Assembly: GCF_040105385.1 (NCBI RefSeq)
Contig: NZ_JBEDNQ010000001.1
Location: forward strand, 248,001 to 312,000
DNA: 64,000 nt
Reading direction: 5' to 3'
Origin: Pseudonocardia nematodicida
GTDB taxonomy: Bacteria; Actinomycetota; Actinomycetes; Mycobacteriales; Pseudonocardiaceae
Shown here: piece after piece, positions 8,271 to 16,895 of the stretch
Layout of the letters: every line of letters begins with the position of its first letter
Position numbering within the stretch: the stretch's first letter is position 1
Program-made: the position numbers and the translations under genes
The notes under the pieces: model-generated
The model's database searches: none
Told to the model about the DNA's origin: nothing
The model's input: the letters and a program-made list of their open reading frames with translations, nothing else

Positions 8271-8283
8271 TGCACTCAGTGCA
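8271..8283. promoter_or_regulatory. TetR-type operator upstream of SDR copy 2 and its TetR gene
   Basis: TGCACTCAGTGCA is a perfect inverted repeat around one central base, 41 bases upstream of the ATG at 8230. On the coding strand it is preceded by a TAGTTTG segment that may overlap a promoter. It is the twin of 6711-6723. Confidence 0.7.
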
Positions 8284-8349
8284 CAAACTACGCACACGCG
8301 GGCTCGCGCGACAGGGGCTCATCGCTCGGGCCGGTGACTCGGGGGAGGC

Positions 8350-8946
8350 TCAGGACAGCGGGTGGACGGCTCCCATGGCGATGTCGAGGAGCTCCGCCAC
8401 GGAACGCCGGGCGTCGCAGCCGGCCCGCTCGCGACGGGCGTACTCGAAGCACGCGACGGCCGCGGCGGCGAGTGCGCCCGCGCGTAGCCGCCGCTCGCCG
8501 GACGGTGCGGTGACGAGCCGTGGCGCGAGCGCGTCGGCGAGGAGTTCGTTCCACTGCGCCTGCGTGCGCAGGTGGCCGCCGTAGAGCCCCGGTGTGTCGT
8601 AGACGAGTCGCATCACGCGCAGTGACCGCTCGTCGCCGTCGAGCGTCTCGGTCATGTGGTCGAAGGAGCGGCGCAGCGCGAGCCAGGGTTGCTCGTGTGA
8701 CGGACGGTCCCTGAGGCGGTCGGCGAGTCCGGTCCCGGCCTCGCCGACCATGTGGGTGAAGACGGCTTCCTTGTTCGTGAAGTAGCGGAAGAAGCTGCGG
8801 GGGGACAGGCCGGCTGCCGTGGCGATCTGGTCCACGGTGACGGCTTCGTACCCGTCCTCGAGGAAGAGGTCGACGGCGACCGCCATCACTTCCGTGCGCA
8901 CCGCCTGTCGCTTGCGGTCTCGTAGGGGCGACGCGTCTCGTTCCAC
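8350..8946 (-). CDS. TetR/AcrR family transcriptional regulator
   Basis: A 198-residue regulator starting at GTG 8946. The helix-turn-helix is clear (AVDLFLEDGYEAVTVDQIAT, then AAGLSPRSFFRYFTNKEAVF, roughly residues 23-62), followed by an all-helical ligand domain of normal length. The frame is open far upstream, but the sequence before this GTG is antisense to the neighbouring oxidoreductase and was excluded. It is divergent from the flavoprotein gene at 9073, with a 126-base shared promoter region containing the palindrome at 8995. Control of that oxidoreductase is therefore the simplest role. Its ligand is unknown. Confidence 0.85.
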   Translation of the reverse strand: MERDASPLRDRKRQAVRTEVMAVAVDLFLEDGYEAVTVDQIATAAGLSPRSFFRYFTNKEAVFTHMVGEAGTGLADRLRDRPSHEQPWLALRRSFDHMTETLDGDERSLRVMRLVYDTPGLYGGHLRTQAQWNELLADALAPRLVTAPSGERRLRAGALAAAAVACFEYARRERAGCDARRSVAELLDIAMGAVHPLS

Positions 8947-8994
8947 CGCGCGAGGGTAGCCGAGACCGTCAGATGTGACACACGATGCTGATTG

Positions 8995-9009
8995 TGGCAG
9001 ATGCTGCCA
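8995..9009. promoter_or_regulatory. Palindrome in the TetR/flavoprotein divergent promoter
   Basis: TGGCAGATGCTGCCA has perfect 6-base arms around ATG. It lies 49 bases upstream of the TetR start and 64 upstream of the oxidoreductase start, a typical place for a TetR operator acting on both promoters. Confidence 0.45.
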
Positions 9010-9072
9010 GCTCTCGTTACCGTGGCCGGAGAGCGCTGCACGAGCTCTCCGAACGGACGACCGAAGGCGGAC

Positions 9073-10425
9073 ATGACTCCTGAAACGATCACCGTCGACT
9101 ACCTGATCATCGGCGCGGGTGCCACCGGAATGGCCTTTGCGGACGCCCTGCTCGGCGAGAGCGGCCACACGATGGCCGTCGTGGACCGCCACCACGCCCC
9201 GGGCGGCCACTGGACGATGTCGTACCCGTTCGTCAGGCTGCACGGGCCGTCGAACGTCTACGGGGTCCACTCCCGGGCGATGCCCAGCGACTCCACCGGA
9301 GCGAGCCTCGCCTCGCGCAACGAGGTCCTCGACTACTACGACCGCATCATGCGTGACGTCCTGGTCGCCTCGGGCCGTGTCACCTACCTGCCGATGCACG
9401 ACATCGCCGACGTGCACGCCGGCCGACCGGCGATCGCCCGGGCGCGATCGCTGGTCAACGGCGCCACGACCCGGATCGTCGTCAGGAAACGGGTCGTCGA
9501 CGCCTCCTACGTCAACGTCACCGTGCCCGCGATGAAGCGCCCCGGCTACGACGTCGAGGACGGTGTACCGGTCGTTCCGGTCAACCAGCTCGTCGAGCTC
9601 GGCGGTGCGCCCGAGCGGTTCACCATCATCGGGGCCGGGAAGACCGGCCTGGACGCCTGTCTGTGGCTGCTGAACCAGGGCGTCGACCCCGACCGCATCA
9701 GGTGGATCGCCCCGCGCGACGCGTGGCTGGTCAACCGCAGCCACGAGGGCGCCGTGTCGCAGTTCCGGGAGCTGACGAGCCTGCACGGACACGACTCGGT
9801 CGGCGACGCGATCGCGGCACTGGAGGAGCTGGGCCTGGTCATCCGCCGCGACCCCGCGGTCACCCCCAGCGCCTTCCGCTGTGCGACGGTCAGCTCCACC
9901 GAGCTCGAGCAGCTACGACGGATCGAGAACGTGGTGCGGATGGGACGCGTGCGCCGCATCGACTCCGCCGGTGTCGTTCTCGAGGCCGGCACCGTCGCGA
10001 CGCCACCCGGGACCGTCTACATCGACTGCTCCGCGGACGGCCTCACCCAGAAGCCACCCCGGCCCGTCTTCTCCGACGGGGCGATCACCGTGCAGACCCT
10101 GCTGCCGTGCCTCGTCGCACCCAGCGCCGCGGTCATCGCGAAGCTGGAGGCCCTCGATCTCGACGACACCACCCGCAATGCGCTGGCCCCTCCGGCGCCG
10201 AACCCGCGTGCCGCGCGCGATCTGCTGTCCTTCTACGGCACCCGGATGGAGCGCCTGCACCGGTGGTCCGGTACGCCCGCCCTCTTCGACTGGCTGTGCG
10301 GGTCACGCCTCTCGGCTGCGCTCTTCGACCTGCACGAGATGGCCGACCCGGACAATCGGGCCGCGGCGTCGGCGATCGCCGCGCATCTGGACGACGTCCT
10401 GAAGCGGGACGACGTCACCGTGTGA
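9073..10425 (+). CDS. FAD/NAD(P)-binding oxidoreductase (flavin monooxygenase-like)
   Basis: A 450-residue flavoprotein with an N-terminal FAD-binding Rossmann motif (YLIIGAGATGMAFADAL, residues 10-26), an acidic end to the next strand (VVDRHHAPGGHW), and a second dinucleotide motif FTIIGAGKTGLDACLW near residues 180-195, presumably for NAD(P)H. The architecture fits flavin-dependent monooxygenases or reductases of unknown substrate. The ATG at 9073 is chosen over upstream in-frame codons because the Rossmann strand follows at once and GAAGGCGG precedes it. It is divergent from the TetR gene at 8946 and probably regulated by it. Confidence 0.82.
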   Translation: MTPETITVDYLIIGAGATGMAFADALLGESGHTMAVVDRHHAPGGHWTMSYPFVRLHGPSNVYGVHSRAMPSDSTGASLASRNEVLDYYDRIMRDVLVASGRVTYLPMHDIADVHAGRPAIARARSLVNGATTRIVVRKRVVDASYVNVTVPAMKRPGYDVEDGVPVVPVNQLVELGGAPERFTIIGAGKTGLDACLWLLNQGVDPDRIRWIAPRDAWLVNRSHEGAVSQFRELTSLHGHDSVGDAIAALEELGLVIRRDPAVTPSAFRCATVSSTELEQLRRIENVVRMGRVRRIDSAGVVLEAGTVATPPGTVYIDCSADGLTQKPPRPVFSDGAITVQTLLPCLVAPSAAVIAKLEALDLDDTTRNALAPPAPNPRAARDLLSFYGTRMERLHRWSGTPALFDWLCGSRLSAALFDLHEMADPDNRAAASAIAAHLDDVLKRDDVTV

Positions 10426-10428
10426 CAC

Positions 10429-10443
10429 GGCCGGGGAGCGGCC
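10429..10443 (+). terminator. Weak hairpin after the flavoprotein gene
   Basis: GGCCGGGGAGCGGCC forms a 5-base GC stem with a 5-base loop three bases after the stop codon. There is no T-run, so this is at most a weak factor-assisted terminator. Confidence 0.3.
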
Positions 10444-10589
10444 AGGAACGCGGAGCTCGGCGTGTCGCCAGGTGGACCAGCAGCCCGCCCCCGGCTCCGC
10501 ACCGCCCGCCCGTGGGCCCGGCCCGACGGACCGCGAGGCCCGTCGGAGAGACTGTGGCCAGTACCCGCCCTCTCGACTTGGAGTCTTCG

Positions 10590-11523
10590 ATGCCGCAGGG
10601 GACCGTCCGTTAGTTCGACGCCGACCGGGGGTTCGGCTTCCTCGCGCCCGAGGACGACTCGCCGGACGTGTTCGTGCACGCCTCCGAGATCGTCGGGGGC
10701 GGCGGCGCGGCCGTGCTCCGCGAGGGCCAGGTCGTCGAGTTCGAGGTCGGCGAGAACGACCGCGGGCCCCAGGCGCTGCGAGTGCGCGTCACGGCCGAGG
10801 CGGCCGACAGCGCCGTGGGTCTGCTCGGCACCGTCAACTGGTACGAGCCGGGCAAGGGGTACGGCTTCGCGTCGCCGGACGACGGCGGCGCCGACATCTT
10901 CGTGCACAGCTCCGCCATCGTGACCGGCGGCGTGGTCACCGAGGGGCAGCGGGTGGCCTTCCTGATCGTCGACGGCGAGCGCGGCCCGCAGGCCGGGCAC
11001 GTGATCCCGCTGGGAGCGGGCGCCGGCGCACCCGCTGCGGACGGCCCGGACGGCGCCGACGGCACGGTGGCCTGGTACGACGAGGACAAGGGCTTCGGCT
11101 TCATCACCCCCGACTCCGGCGACGGGGACGTCTTCGTCCACGCCCGGGCCCTGGCCGAGGGGCTGACGTGGCTCGCCGAGGGCGACCGCGTCGCCTACGA
11201 GGTGGCCAGTGCACTCAAGGGCCCGCAGGCCCGCGACGCACCTGGTCCGCGAGCCCCGGCAGGCGCCGCGGCGGTCGGCGCCTGCCGCGGCCGCGGGGCC
11301 GGCGGCGCGGGACGTTCCCGTACGAGGAGGCGAGGGCGTCGTCGCGCGCTACGACGGCGACCGCGGCTTCGGCTTCATCACCCCGGACGCAGGCGGCGAG
11401 GATCTCTTCGCCCACGTGTCCGTGATCATGGGGTCGGAGCCGCTGCAGAAGGGTGACCGGGTCCGGTTCGCGGTGCGTCAGAGCGACCGGGGTCCGCAGG
11501 CCGACCGCATCGAACGTATCTGA
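10590..11523 (+). pseudogene. Tandem four-cold-shock-domain protein, disrupted by a nonsense codon and a frameshift
   Basis: An ATG at 10590 with GGAG six bases upstream begins a cold-shock domain (PQGTVR), but codon 8, a Trp in the family (GTVRWF), is TAG at 10611-10613. The frame then continues intact through FDADRGFGF...VFVHASEI (domain 1), GTVNWYEPGKGYGF...IFVHSSAI (domain 2) and GTVAWYDEDKGFGFITP...VFVHARAL (domain 3). Near 11235 the homology moves to the +1 frame and goes on through GVVARYDGDRGFGFITP...LFAHVSVI (domain 4) to a TGA at 11521. RNP1-like (GFGF) and RNP2-like (VFVH) motifs are kept in all four domains, though domain 4 has Arg for the RNA-stacking Trp. Single cold-shock proteins are about 67 residues; four in tandem is unusual. 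Decay or sequence error are both possible. A shortened product of domains 2 and 3 could still be made. Confidence 0.75.
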
Positions 11524-11623
11524 CGAGTTCGAGCCCAGGTTCGAGGCCGGCGGGGCGTTCCTGCCCGACTCCGGCTTCGCCGCTCGTCGCCGATATGCGA
11601 CCGGTGGTCGCTCATTACTAGAG

Positions 11624-11639
11624 GGGAACGTGTGTTCGA
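11624..11639. promoter_or_regulatory. LexA/SOS-box-like element upstream of the DUF222-HNH gene
   Basis: The core GAACGTGTGTTC followed by GA matches the actinobacterial SOS box (TCGAAC-N4-GTTCGA) with a perfect right half and two mismatches at the outer left end. It ends 15 bases before the start codon, suggesting LexA repression, as known for 13E12-family genes of Mycobacterium tuberculosis. Confidence 0.65.
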
Positions 11640-11653
11640 CTAGAATCGGACAC

Positions 11654-12982
11654 ATGACCCCCGCCTGGCAGGCCACCGACGACGAGCTTCTCGTCGGTAT
11701 CGAGGCCGCCCAGGGTGAGATCAACGAGACGTTCGCGCAGCTGGTCGAGCTGATCGGGGAGGCGCGTTCGCGCGGGCTGGCCGAGGCCAAGGGCTATCGG
11801 GATCTGCCGGATCTGGTGCGGTCGGTGCAGAACGTGTCCCGCTCCACCGCCCGGTCGCGGGTGAAGGCGGCCGAACAGCTGGCCCCGCGCCGGCAGGTGA
11901 GCGGGGAGGCGTTGGAGCCGGATCTGCCAGTGCTGGCCGCCGCGGTCGCCGAGGGCGCGCTGACCCCGGAGCACGTGCGCGAGATCCAGGCCGTGCTGGC
12001 CGCGCTGCCCCCGCACCTCGACGAGCGCCGGGCCCCGCTGGAGGCCGACCTGACCGGGCACGCCCGGTGCCTGGACCCCGATGCGGTGCGCCGCCTGGGC
12101 CGCCACGCCCTGGCGCTGCTCGACCCCGACGGCGCCCGGCCGCGCGAACCCAAGCCGACCCGCAACAAGTTGACCCTGCGCTCACTGGGGGAGGGGTTCG
12201 AGGCGCGCGGCTTCTTCGACCGCGAGTCCGCCGCGATCATCCGCAGCGCACTGTCGCCGCTGACCGCGCCGTGCCCGACCGTCCCTGTTCAGGACGACTG
12301 CTGCGCCGACGGGGAGCACGCCGGGCACGAGCCGGGCGAGCGCGATCCGCGCTCGGCAGCCGAACGCACCGCCGACGGGCTGGTCGAGCTGGCCCGCCGG
12401 ATGCTCGCCACCGGCGCGCTGGGTGTGGAGGCCGGTCAGGCGGTGCAGGTGACGGTCACCGTGCCCCTGGAGACCCTCGTGACGCGCGAGGGTGGGGCGC
12501 TGATCGGGTTCGGGGACGGGACGTTGCGGGCGGCGATCGATGCCGAGGCGGCGTTGCGGCTGGCCTGTGATGCGCGGATGGTGCCGATCGTGCTCGCCTC
12601 GACCGGGGAGCCGTTGTTCGTGGGCCGGGAGAAGCGGTGCGCGAACCGGGCCCAGCGTCGGGCGCTGGCCCAGCGCGACGGCGGGTGCGCGTTCCCCGGT
12701 TGCGATGCCCCGCCGCAGTGGTGTGTCGCCCATCATGTGCGGCACTGGGCCCACGGCGGCTGCACCGACCTCGACAACCTGGTGCTGCTGTGCTCCCAGC
12801 ACCACACGCTGATCCACAAGGGGGACTGGGTGATCACGATGGAGGGCGGGTTCCCGCTGTTCCATCCCCCGCCCTGGGTGCCGGGCGGGCCGCGGCGCAA
12901 CATGCTGCAGCGCCCGGACCTGGTCGGGCGGATCCCGGCACAACGACCACCACCACGGGTCGCCACCCAGCTCGTGGGGTGA
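11654..12982 (+). CDS. DUF222/13E12-family HNH endonuclease domain protein
   Basis: A 442-residue protein. The N-terminal two thirds is the helical DUF222 domain (GYRDLPDLVRSVQNVSRSTA, then helices to about residue 300). The C-terminus is an HNH nuclease with zinc-binding cysteines (CAFPGCDAPPQWCVAHHVRH, then LDNLVLLCSQHHTLIH), including the paired His of the ARHIV-like core and the final HH. The family is multicopy in actinobacteria and presumed to nick or cut DNA; the biological role is unsettled. The ATG at 11654 follows an SOS-box-like element directly, and upstream in-frame sequence overlaps the cold-shock gene and was excluded. It converges on the YceI gene seven bases away. Confidence 0.88.
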   Translation: MTPAWQATDDELLVGIEAAQGEINETFAQLVELIGEARSRGLAEAKGYRDLPDLVRSVQNVSRSTARSRVKAAEQLAPRRQVSGEALEPDLPVLAAAVAEGALTPEHVREIQAVLAALPPHLDERRAPLEADLTGHARCLDPDAVRRLGRHALALLDPDGARPREPKPTRNKLTLRSLGEGFEARGFFDRESAAIIRSALSPLTAPCPTVPVQDDCCADGEHAGHEPGERDPRSAAERTADGLVELARRMLATGALGVEAGQAVQVTVTVPLETLVTREGGALIGFGDGTLRAAIDAEAALRLACDARMVPIVLASTGEPLFVGREKRCANRAQRRALAQRDGGCAFPGCDAPPQWCVAHHVRHWAHGGCTDLDNLVLLCSQHHTLIHKGDWVITMEGGFPLFHPPPWVPGGPRRNMLQRPDLVGRIPAQRPPPRVATQLVG

Positions 12983-12989
12983 CGCCGGC

Positions 12990-13664
12990 TCAGCCCGTCG
13001 GCGTCAGGGCCAGCAGGAACTCGACCTCGCCCGTGTCGTCCACCGTCACGACGTCACCGAAGGCGGGCGGCTCGATGCCGACGTCGGTGAACGTCAGCGG
13101 GATCGCACCGGAGACCTGGATGTCCGCGCCGTCGCGCACCGCGGTGAGCGGGAACTCGACCTCGCGGGTCACGTCCTTCACCGTGAGCGTGCCGGCCGCG
13201 GTGACCTCGGCCGGGGTGCCGTCGGCGAACTCCGGACCCAGCTCCAGCGGACCGGTCAGGGTGAACTCCGACGTCGGGTGGGTCTCGGTCTCCATGAGGC
13301 GGCCGAGGAAGTACTCGTCGCGGCGGCCGTCGTCACTGGTCACGGTGCCCATCTGGACCGTGACGTCGCCGGAGGTGACCTGGGTGCCGGACATCTCGAC
13401 GGTGCCGGAGACGTCGGAGGTGCGGCCGACCGCGTCGACGCGCTGGCCGAACAGCAGCTCGCCGACCCGGTAGCCGGCCTCCGATCCCGGCCCGGCGGTG
13501 TACGCGCCCGCCAGCTCCTCGACCGCCGCGCCGGATCCCGCGCCCACCGCCAGCGGTGCGGCCGCCTCCGGTGCGATCCAGCGGGCGTAGACGAACGGGG
13601 CCGCGACGACCAGGACCGCCAGCAGCACCCCCGCGCCGACTAGGTACCACACCTTCCGCGTCAT
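12990..13664 (-). CDS. Membrane-anchored YceI family protein
   Basis: A 224-residue protein with one N-terminal hydrophobic segment (YLVGAGVLLAVLVVAAPFVY, residues 7-26), most likely an uncleaved anchor, followed by an extracytoplasmic YceI lipocalin-like beta-barrel. YceI hallmarks include YRVGELLFGQRVDAVGRTSD, the EMSGTQV strand, and KDVTREVEFPLTA. YceI domains bind polyisoprenoid or other lipids, often in stress or respiratory settings; no cytochrome b561 partner is adjacent. The ATG at 13664 is preceded by GAGGAG. The gene is 79 bases downstream of the kinase at 13744 on the same strand, so read-through from the sugar-acid operon is possible. Confidence 0.88.
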   Translation of the reverse strand: MTRKVWYLVGAGVLLAVLVVAAPFVYARWIAPEAAAPLAVGAGSGAAVEELAGAYTAGPGSEAGYRVGELLFGQRVDAVGRTSDVSGTVEMSGTQVTSGDVTVQMGTVTSDDGRRDEYFLGRLMETETHPTSEFTLTGPLELGPEFADGTPAEVTAAGTLTVKDVTREVEFPLTAVRDGADIQVSGAIPLTFTDVGIEPPAFGDVVTVDDTGEVEFLLALTPTG

Positions 13665-13743
13665 CTGGCTCCTCGGTGGTCGATTCGTCCGATTGGACCG
13701 GACGGTAGCCGGGGAGCTGTGAGGTCGGTGCGTGGTCCGCCGC

Positions 13744-14721
13744 TCACCGCACGATGGCGGCGTCGCCGACCCCGCCACGAGCGAGATCCTCGCGGGTCGG
13801 GAGCCCTTCCCAGTCACCGGGCTCGCGGCACACCGCACCGCCGCACGCGTTGCCGAGCGCGATCTGCTCCGCAGCCGAGAGCCCGTCGAGGCGGGCGGCG
13901 AGCAGCCCCGCGGCGAACGCGTCCCCGGCCCCGACCGGGTCGACGACCTCCACCGGGCGGGTCGGCAAGTGCAGCGGTCCGCCCTCCCCGTCCGCGACCG
14001 CGCCCAGCTCGCCGAGCTTCACCACGACCGTCGGCGGGCCGAGGCCGGCCAGCCCGGCCGCGAGCTCGGTACCCCGCTCGACGGTCTCCGCGCCGTCCGC
14101 CCGGCCGAGCAGCATCGCGGCCTCTTCCGCGCCGGCGAGCAGCACACCGACGTCGGGCAACAGGCCGGCCAGCACCTCGCGGGCCCGCTCGTCGGTCCAC
14201 AGTGCACGCCGGTGGTTGACGTCGAGCGTCACCTCGACGCCGGCCCGCCGGGCGATCGTGATCGCCCGGCGCACCACCTCGAGCGGCCCCGGGCCGAGTG
14301 CGGGCGTGATGCCGGTCAGGTGCAGCACCCTCGCCCCGGCGATCCGGTCGGCGACCCCGTCGAGGTCGTCGGGCCGCCACCGGGCGGCGGCGCTGGTGGA
14401 GCGGTAGTAGCGCACCCGCCGCGGACGCCCGCCGCGCATCTCCTTGAGCATGACGCCGGTGGGGGCCTCCGGGTCGCGGTCGGCCAGCACCCGCACCCCC
14501 TCGGCGCGGATCTCGCGCAGCACGGCCGTGCCGAGGTCGTCGTCGCCCACCCGGCCGATCCAGGTGGCGTCACAGCCCAGCCGGGCCAGCCCGATCGCCG
14601 TGTTCGACTCGGCGCCGCCGATCCCGACCCGCAACGACGAACCGGCCACCAGCCGGCCGTCCGGGGTCAGCAGCGCCATCGTCTCGCCGAGCGTGACGAC
14701 CCCGGCCCCGTCGTGTGTCAT
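13744..14721 (-). CDS. PfkB family carbohydrate kinase, 2-keto-3-deoxygluconate-kinase-like
   Basis: A 325-residue ribokinase-fold kinase. It shows the N-terminal substrate motif GGAESNTAIGLARLG (residues 36-50), the KDG-kinase-like DVNHRRALW (168-176) and the catalytic anion-hole motif DPVGAGDAF (261-269) with Asp267 as likely base. It probably phosphorylates a 2-keto-3-deoxy sugar acid made by the adjacent enolase-superfamily dehydratase. The ATG at 14721 overlaps the dehydratase stop as ATGA, so translation is coupled. It is the last catabolic gene of the sugar-acid operon. A fructokinase role is less likely given its neighbours. Confidence 0.85.
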   Translation of the reverse strand: MTHDGAGVVTLGETMALLTPDGRLVAGSSLRVGIGGAESNTAIGLARLGCDATWIGRVGDDDLGTAVLREIRAEGVRVLADRDPEAPTGVMLKEMRGGRPRRVRYYRSTSAAARWRPDDLDGVADRIAGARVLHLTGITPALGPGPLEVVRRAITIARRAGVEVTLDVNHRRALWTDERAREVLAGLLPDVGVLLAGAEEAAMLLGRADGAETVERGTELAAGLAGLGPPTVVVKLGELGAVADGEGGPLHLPTRPVEVVDPVGAGDAFAAGLLAARLDGLSAAEQIALGNACGGAVCREPGDWEGLPTREDLARGGVGDAAIVR

Positions 14722-16004
14722 CCCCACTGGCGGTCGTAGCTCCAGTCGTCGTCCCACATGCTCGTGTCTGCGAAGTATGAGGGGTCGCGCGGGTCCAGGG
14801 CGGCCCGGAACGCGTCTTCGTCGATGTCACCGAAGCCGAGCCCGGGCGCCTCCGGCACGGCGATGTAGCCGTCCTGAATGATCGGGTTCGGGAGGCCGGT
14901 GACCAGGTTGGACCATTCCGGCACGTCGGCAGCGTGGTGCTCCAGGGCGTAGAAGGTCTCCGAGGCCGCGCCGATCGCGACGCAGGCCATCGTGGCGATC
15001 GGGGTGGCCGCCAGGTGCAACGCCGTCGGGACGCCGTAGGTCTGGGCCAGGTCGGCGATCCGCTTGGTCTCCAGGATGCCGCCCGCGCTCGCGGGGTCCG
15101 GGTGGGCGACGCGGATCGCCTGCCGGTCCAGCAGCGGCTTGAAGTTCTCGGCGAGGTAGATGTCCTCCCCGGTGCAGGTCGGGACCGCGACCGCGTCGGT
15201 GATCTGGCGCCACTGCTCGGTGAACTGCCACGGGATCAGGTCCTCGAGCCACTCCAGACCGAACGGCTCCAGGGCGCGGCCGAGCCGGATGGCCGACTCG
15301 ACGTCCATGTAGCCGAAGTGGTCGGCCGCGACCGGCATCTCGTCGCCGATGATCTCGCGCACCCGCGCGACGTAGTCGACCAGGTGCTCAATGCCCTTCT
15401 GTGTGATGTGGACTCCGGTGAAGGGGTGCATCGTGTACGGCCGGTCCTTGGGCTTGCGGGCGCGCTCGTGCTCGCTCGCGATGACCGCGCCCGGCACGTC
15501 CCACAGCAGCGACAGGCCCACGTCCATCTTGAGCATCCGGAAGCCGCGCTCCATGCGCTCGAGCAGGACCTTGCCCATCTCGTCGGGGTCCTTGCGGGCC
15601 GGGGTGTCGGCGTAGACGAGGACCCGGTCGCGGTACTTGCCGCCGGCGAGCATGTAGGCGGGGACGTCGTAGGCCTTTCCGGCCAGGTCCATCAGGGCCA
15701 TCTCGACGCCCGAGACTCCGCCGCCCTGCCGGCCGTGCCCGCCGAACTGGCGGATCGTGCGGAAGACCTTCTCGACGTTGCAGGGGTTCTCCCCGACCAG
15801 GCGGGACTTGAGCATGAGGGCGAAGTGCGCGCTCGCCTGGTCGCGCACCTCACCCCAGCCGGTGATCCCCTGGTTGGTGTCCAGGCGGATGATCGTGTGC
15901 TTCATCGGCACGCCGTCCAGCTTGGCGATGCGCATGTCGGTGATGCGCAGGTCGCTGGAGCGGGTCCCGGTGTTGATCCGGTCCTCGAGTCCGACCTCGG
16001 TCAT
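14718..16004 (-). CDS. Enolase-superfamily (mandelate racemase/muconate lactonizing) dehydratase
   Basis: A 428-residue enolase-superfamily enzyme. Likely metal ligands are Asp228 (VAADHF), Glu254 (EWLEDL) and Glu280 (CTGEDI); candidate acid/base residues are Lys159 (MLKMDVG) and His330 (ALHLAATP). This D-E-E set on the barrel, with the N-terminal capping domain over residues 20-130, is the family plan for abstracting a proton alpha to a carboxylate. With a KDG-type kinase immediately downstream, acid-sugar dehydration to a 2-keto-3-deoxy acid is most likely, but the particular sugar acid cannot be named. The ATG at 16004 has GGGAGG upstream; longer in-frame starts lack one. Confidence 0.87.
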   Translation of the reverse strand: MTEVGLEDRINTGTRSSDLRITDMRIAKLDGVPMKHTIIRLDTNQGITGWGEVRDQASAHFALMLKSRLVGENPCNVEKVFRTIRQFGGHGRQGGGVSGVEMALMDLAGKAYDVPAYMLAGGKYRDRVLVYADTPARKDPDEMGKVLLERMERGFRMLKMDVGLSLLWDVPGAVIASEHERARKPKDRPYTMHPFTGVHITQKGIEHLVDYVARVREIIGDEMPVAADHFGYMDVESAIRLGRALEPFGLEWLEDLIPWQFTEQWRQITDAVAVPTCTGEDIYLAENFKPLLDRQAIRVAHPDPASAGGILETKRIADLAQTYGVPTALHLAATPIATMACVAIGAASETFYALEHHAADVPEWSNLVTGLPNPIIQDGYIAVPEAPGLGFGDIDEDAFRAALDPRDPSYFADTSMWDDDWSYDRQWG

Positions 16005-16059
16005 GGGGGTCCTCCCGTGTGGTCGCGGTGTCGCGGTGTCGTGTCGGGTGCCGGTGCGG

Positions 16060-16887
16060 TCACCGGTGGGTGAGCCGCCAGGTGTCGAAGTCGGCCTGGA
16101 TCTCGGCGTCCCAGGTCCCGATGTCGATCTGGGCACTGGTGTAGACGCGTTCGGCCAGCCGGGACTTGCCGAACGCGTCGCGCAGGCGGGTGTCCTCGCT
16201 GTGCTGCGCCACGGTCTCGGCCAGGTGGGGCGGCACGAAGATGACGCCGGTCGGGGTGCCGATGACGATGTCGCCGGGCAGCACCGTCACACCGCCGACG
16301 CGCACCGGCACGTTCAGCCCGGCCATCGTCACGTCGGCGATGCCGGTCGGGTGCGCGCCGCGATGGAACACGTTCGTCGACTCCAGCTCCGCGATGCCGG
16401 TCTCGTCGCGGATGCCGCCGTCGATCACGGCGCCGCCGCCGGCGGTGCGGCTGGCCACCGCGGTCGCCAGGTTGTCCCCGATGAACGTGCCGTGTTCGAT
16501 CTTGCCGAACATGTCCACGACCATGACGTCACCGGAGACCAGGGCCTCGACGGCCCACCAGTTCTGCTTGACGATCCCGTCCGCGGCCCAGCCGCGTGCC
16601 CGCGCGAACTCCAGCACGACGGCGTCGAAGTCGGGCCGGTGCGGGACGTACTGGGCGGTGACCGCGCGCCCGATCAGGTGCTGGCCCGGCCGGGTCTGGC
16701 ACCAGTCGCCGACGAACTGGCGCACGTAGCCGGCGTGCTTCATCGGCTTCCAGGCCTGCTCGGTCGAGATGCCGCGGAGCCGGTCGATCACGGAGTCGCT
16801 GACGAGCGGGCGACCGTTCTCGTCGCGGTCGCCGGTCCACTCGGGTGTCAACGCCTCGAGACCGCCGCGGTCGAGCTGGATCTGCAT
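16060..16887 (-). CDS. RraA family protein (aldolase-like)
   Basis: A 275-residue RraA/4-hydroxy-4-methyl-2-oxoglutarate aldolase-fold protein, somewhat longer than a typical RraA (160-230). Visible are TFIGDNLATAVASRTAGGGA, AVIDGGIRDETGI with the conserved Arg-Asp that binds substrate and metal in HMG aldolases, and PGDIVIGTPTGVIFVPP. In this operon a retro-aldol cleavage or decarboxylation of a keto acid is more plausible than RNase E inhibition. The ATG at 16887 is chosen for its GAGGA spacing. An ATG at 16899 overlaps the upstream ATPase stop as ATGA and is a real alternative for coupled translation. Confidence 0.83.
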   Translation of the reverse strand: MQIQLDRGGLEALTPEWTGDRDENGRPLVSDSVIDRLRGISTEQAWKPMKHAGYVRQFVGDWCQTRPGQHLIGRAVTAQYVPHRPDFDAVVLEFARARGWAADGIVKQNWWAVEALVSGDVMVVDMFGKIEHGTFIGDNLATAVASRTAGGGAVIDGGIRDETGIAELESTNVFHRGAHPTGIADVTMAGLNVPVRVGGVTVLPGDIVIGTPTGVIFVPPHLAETVAQHSEDTRLRDAFGKSRLAERVYTSAQIDIGTWDAEIQADFDTWRLTHR

Positions 16888-16895
16888 CGTTGTCC

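Noticed and set aside
10611..10613. TAG read as pyrrolysine or selenocysteine
   Set aside because: The family has Trp here; there is no sign of a special decoding system in the window, and the same gene carries a second lesion near 11235. Decay or error is simpler.
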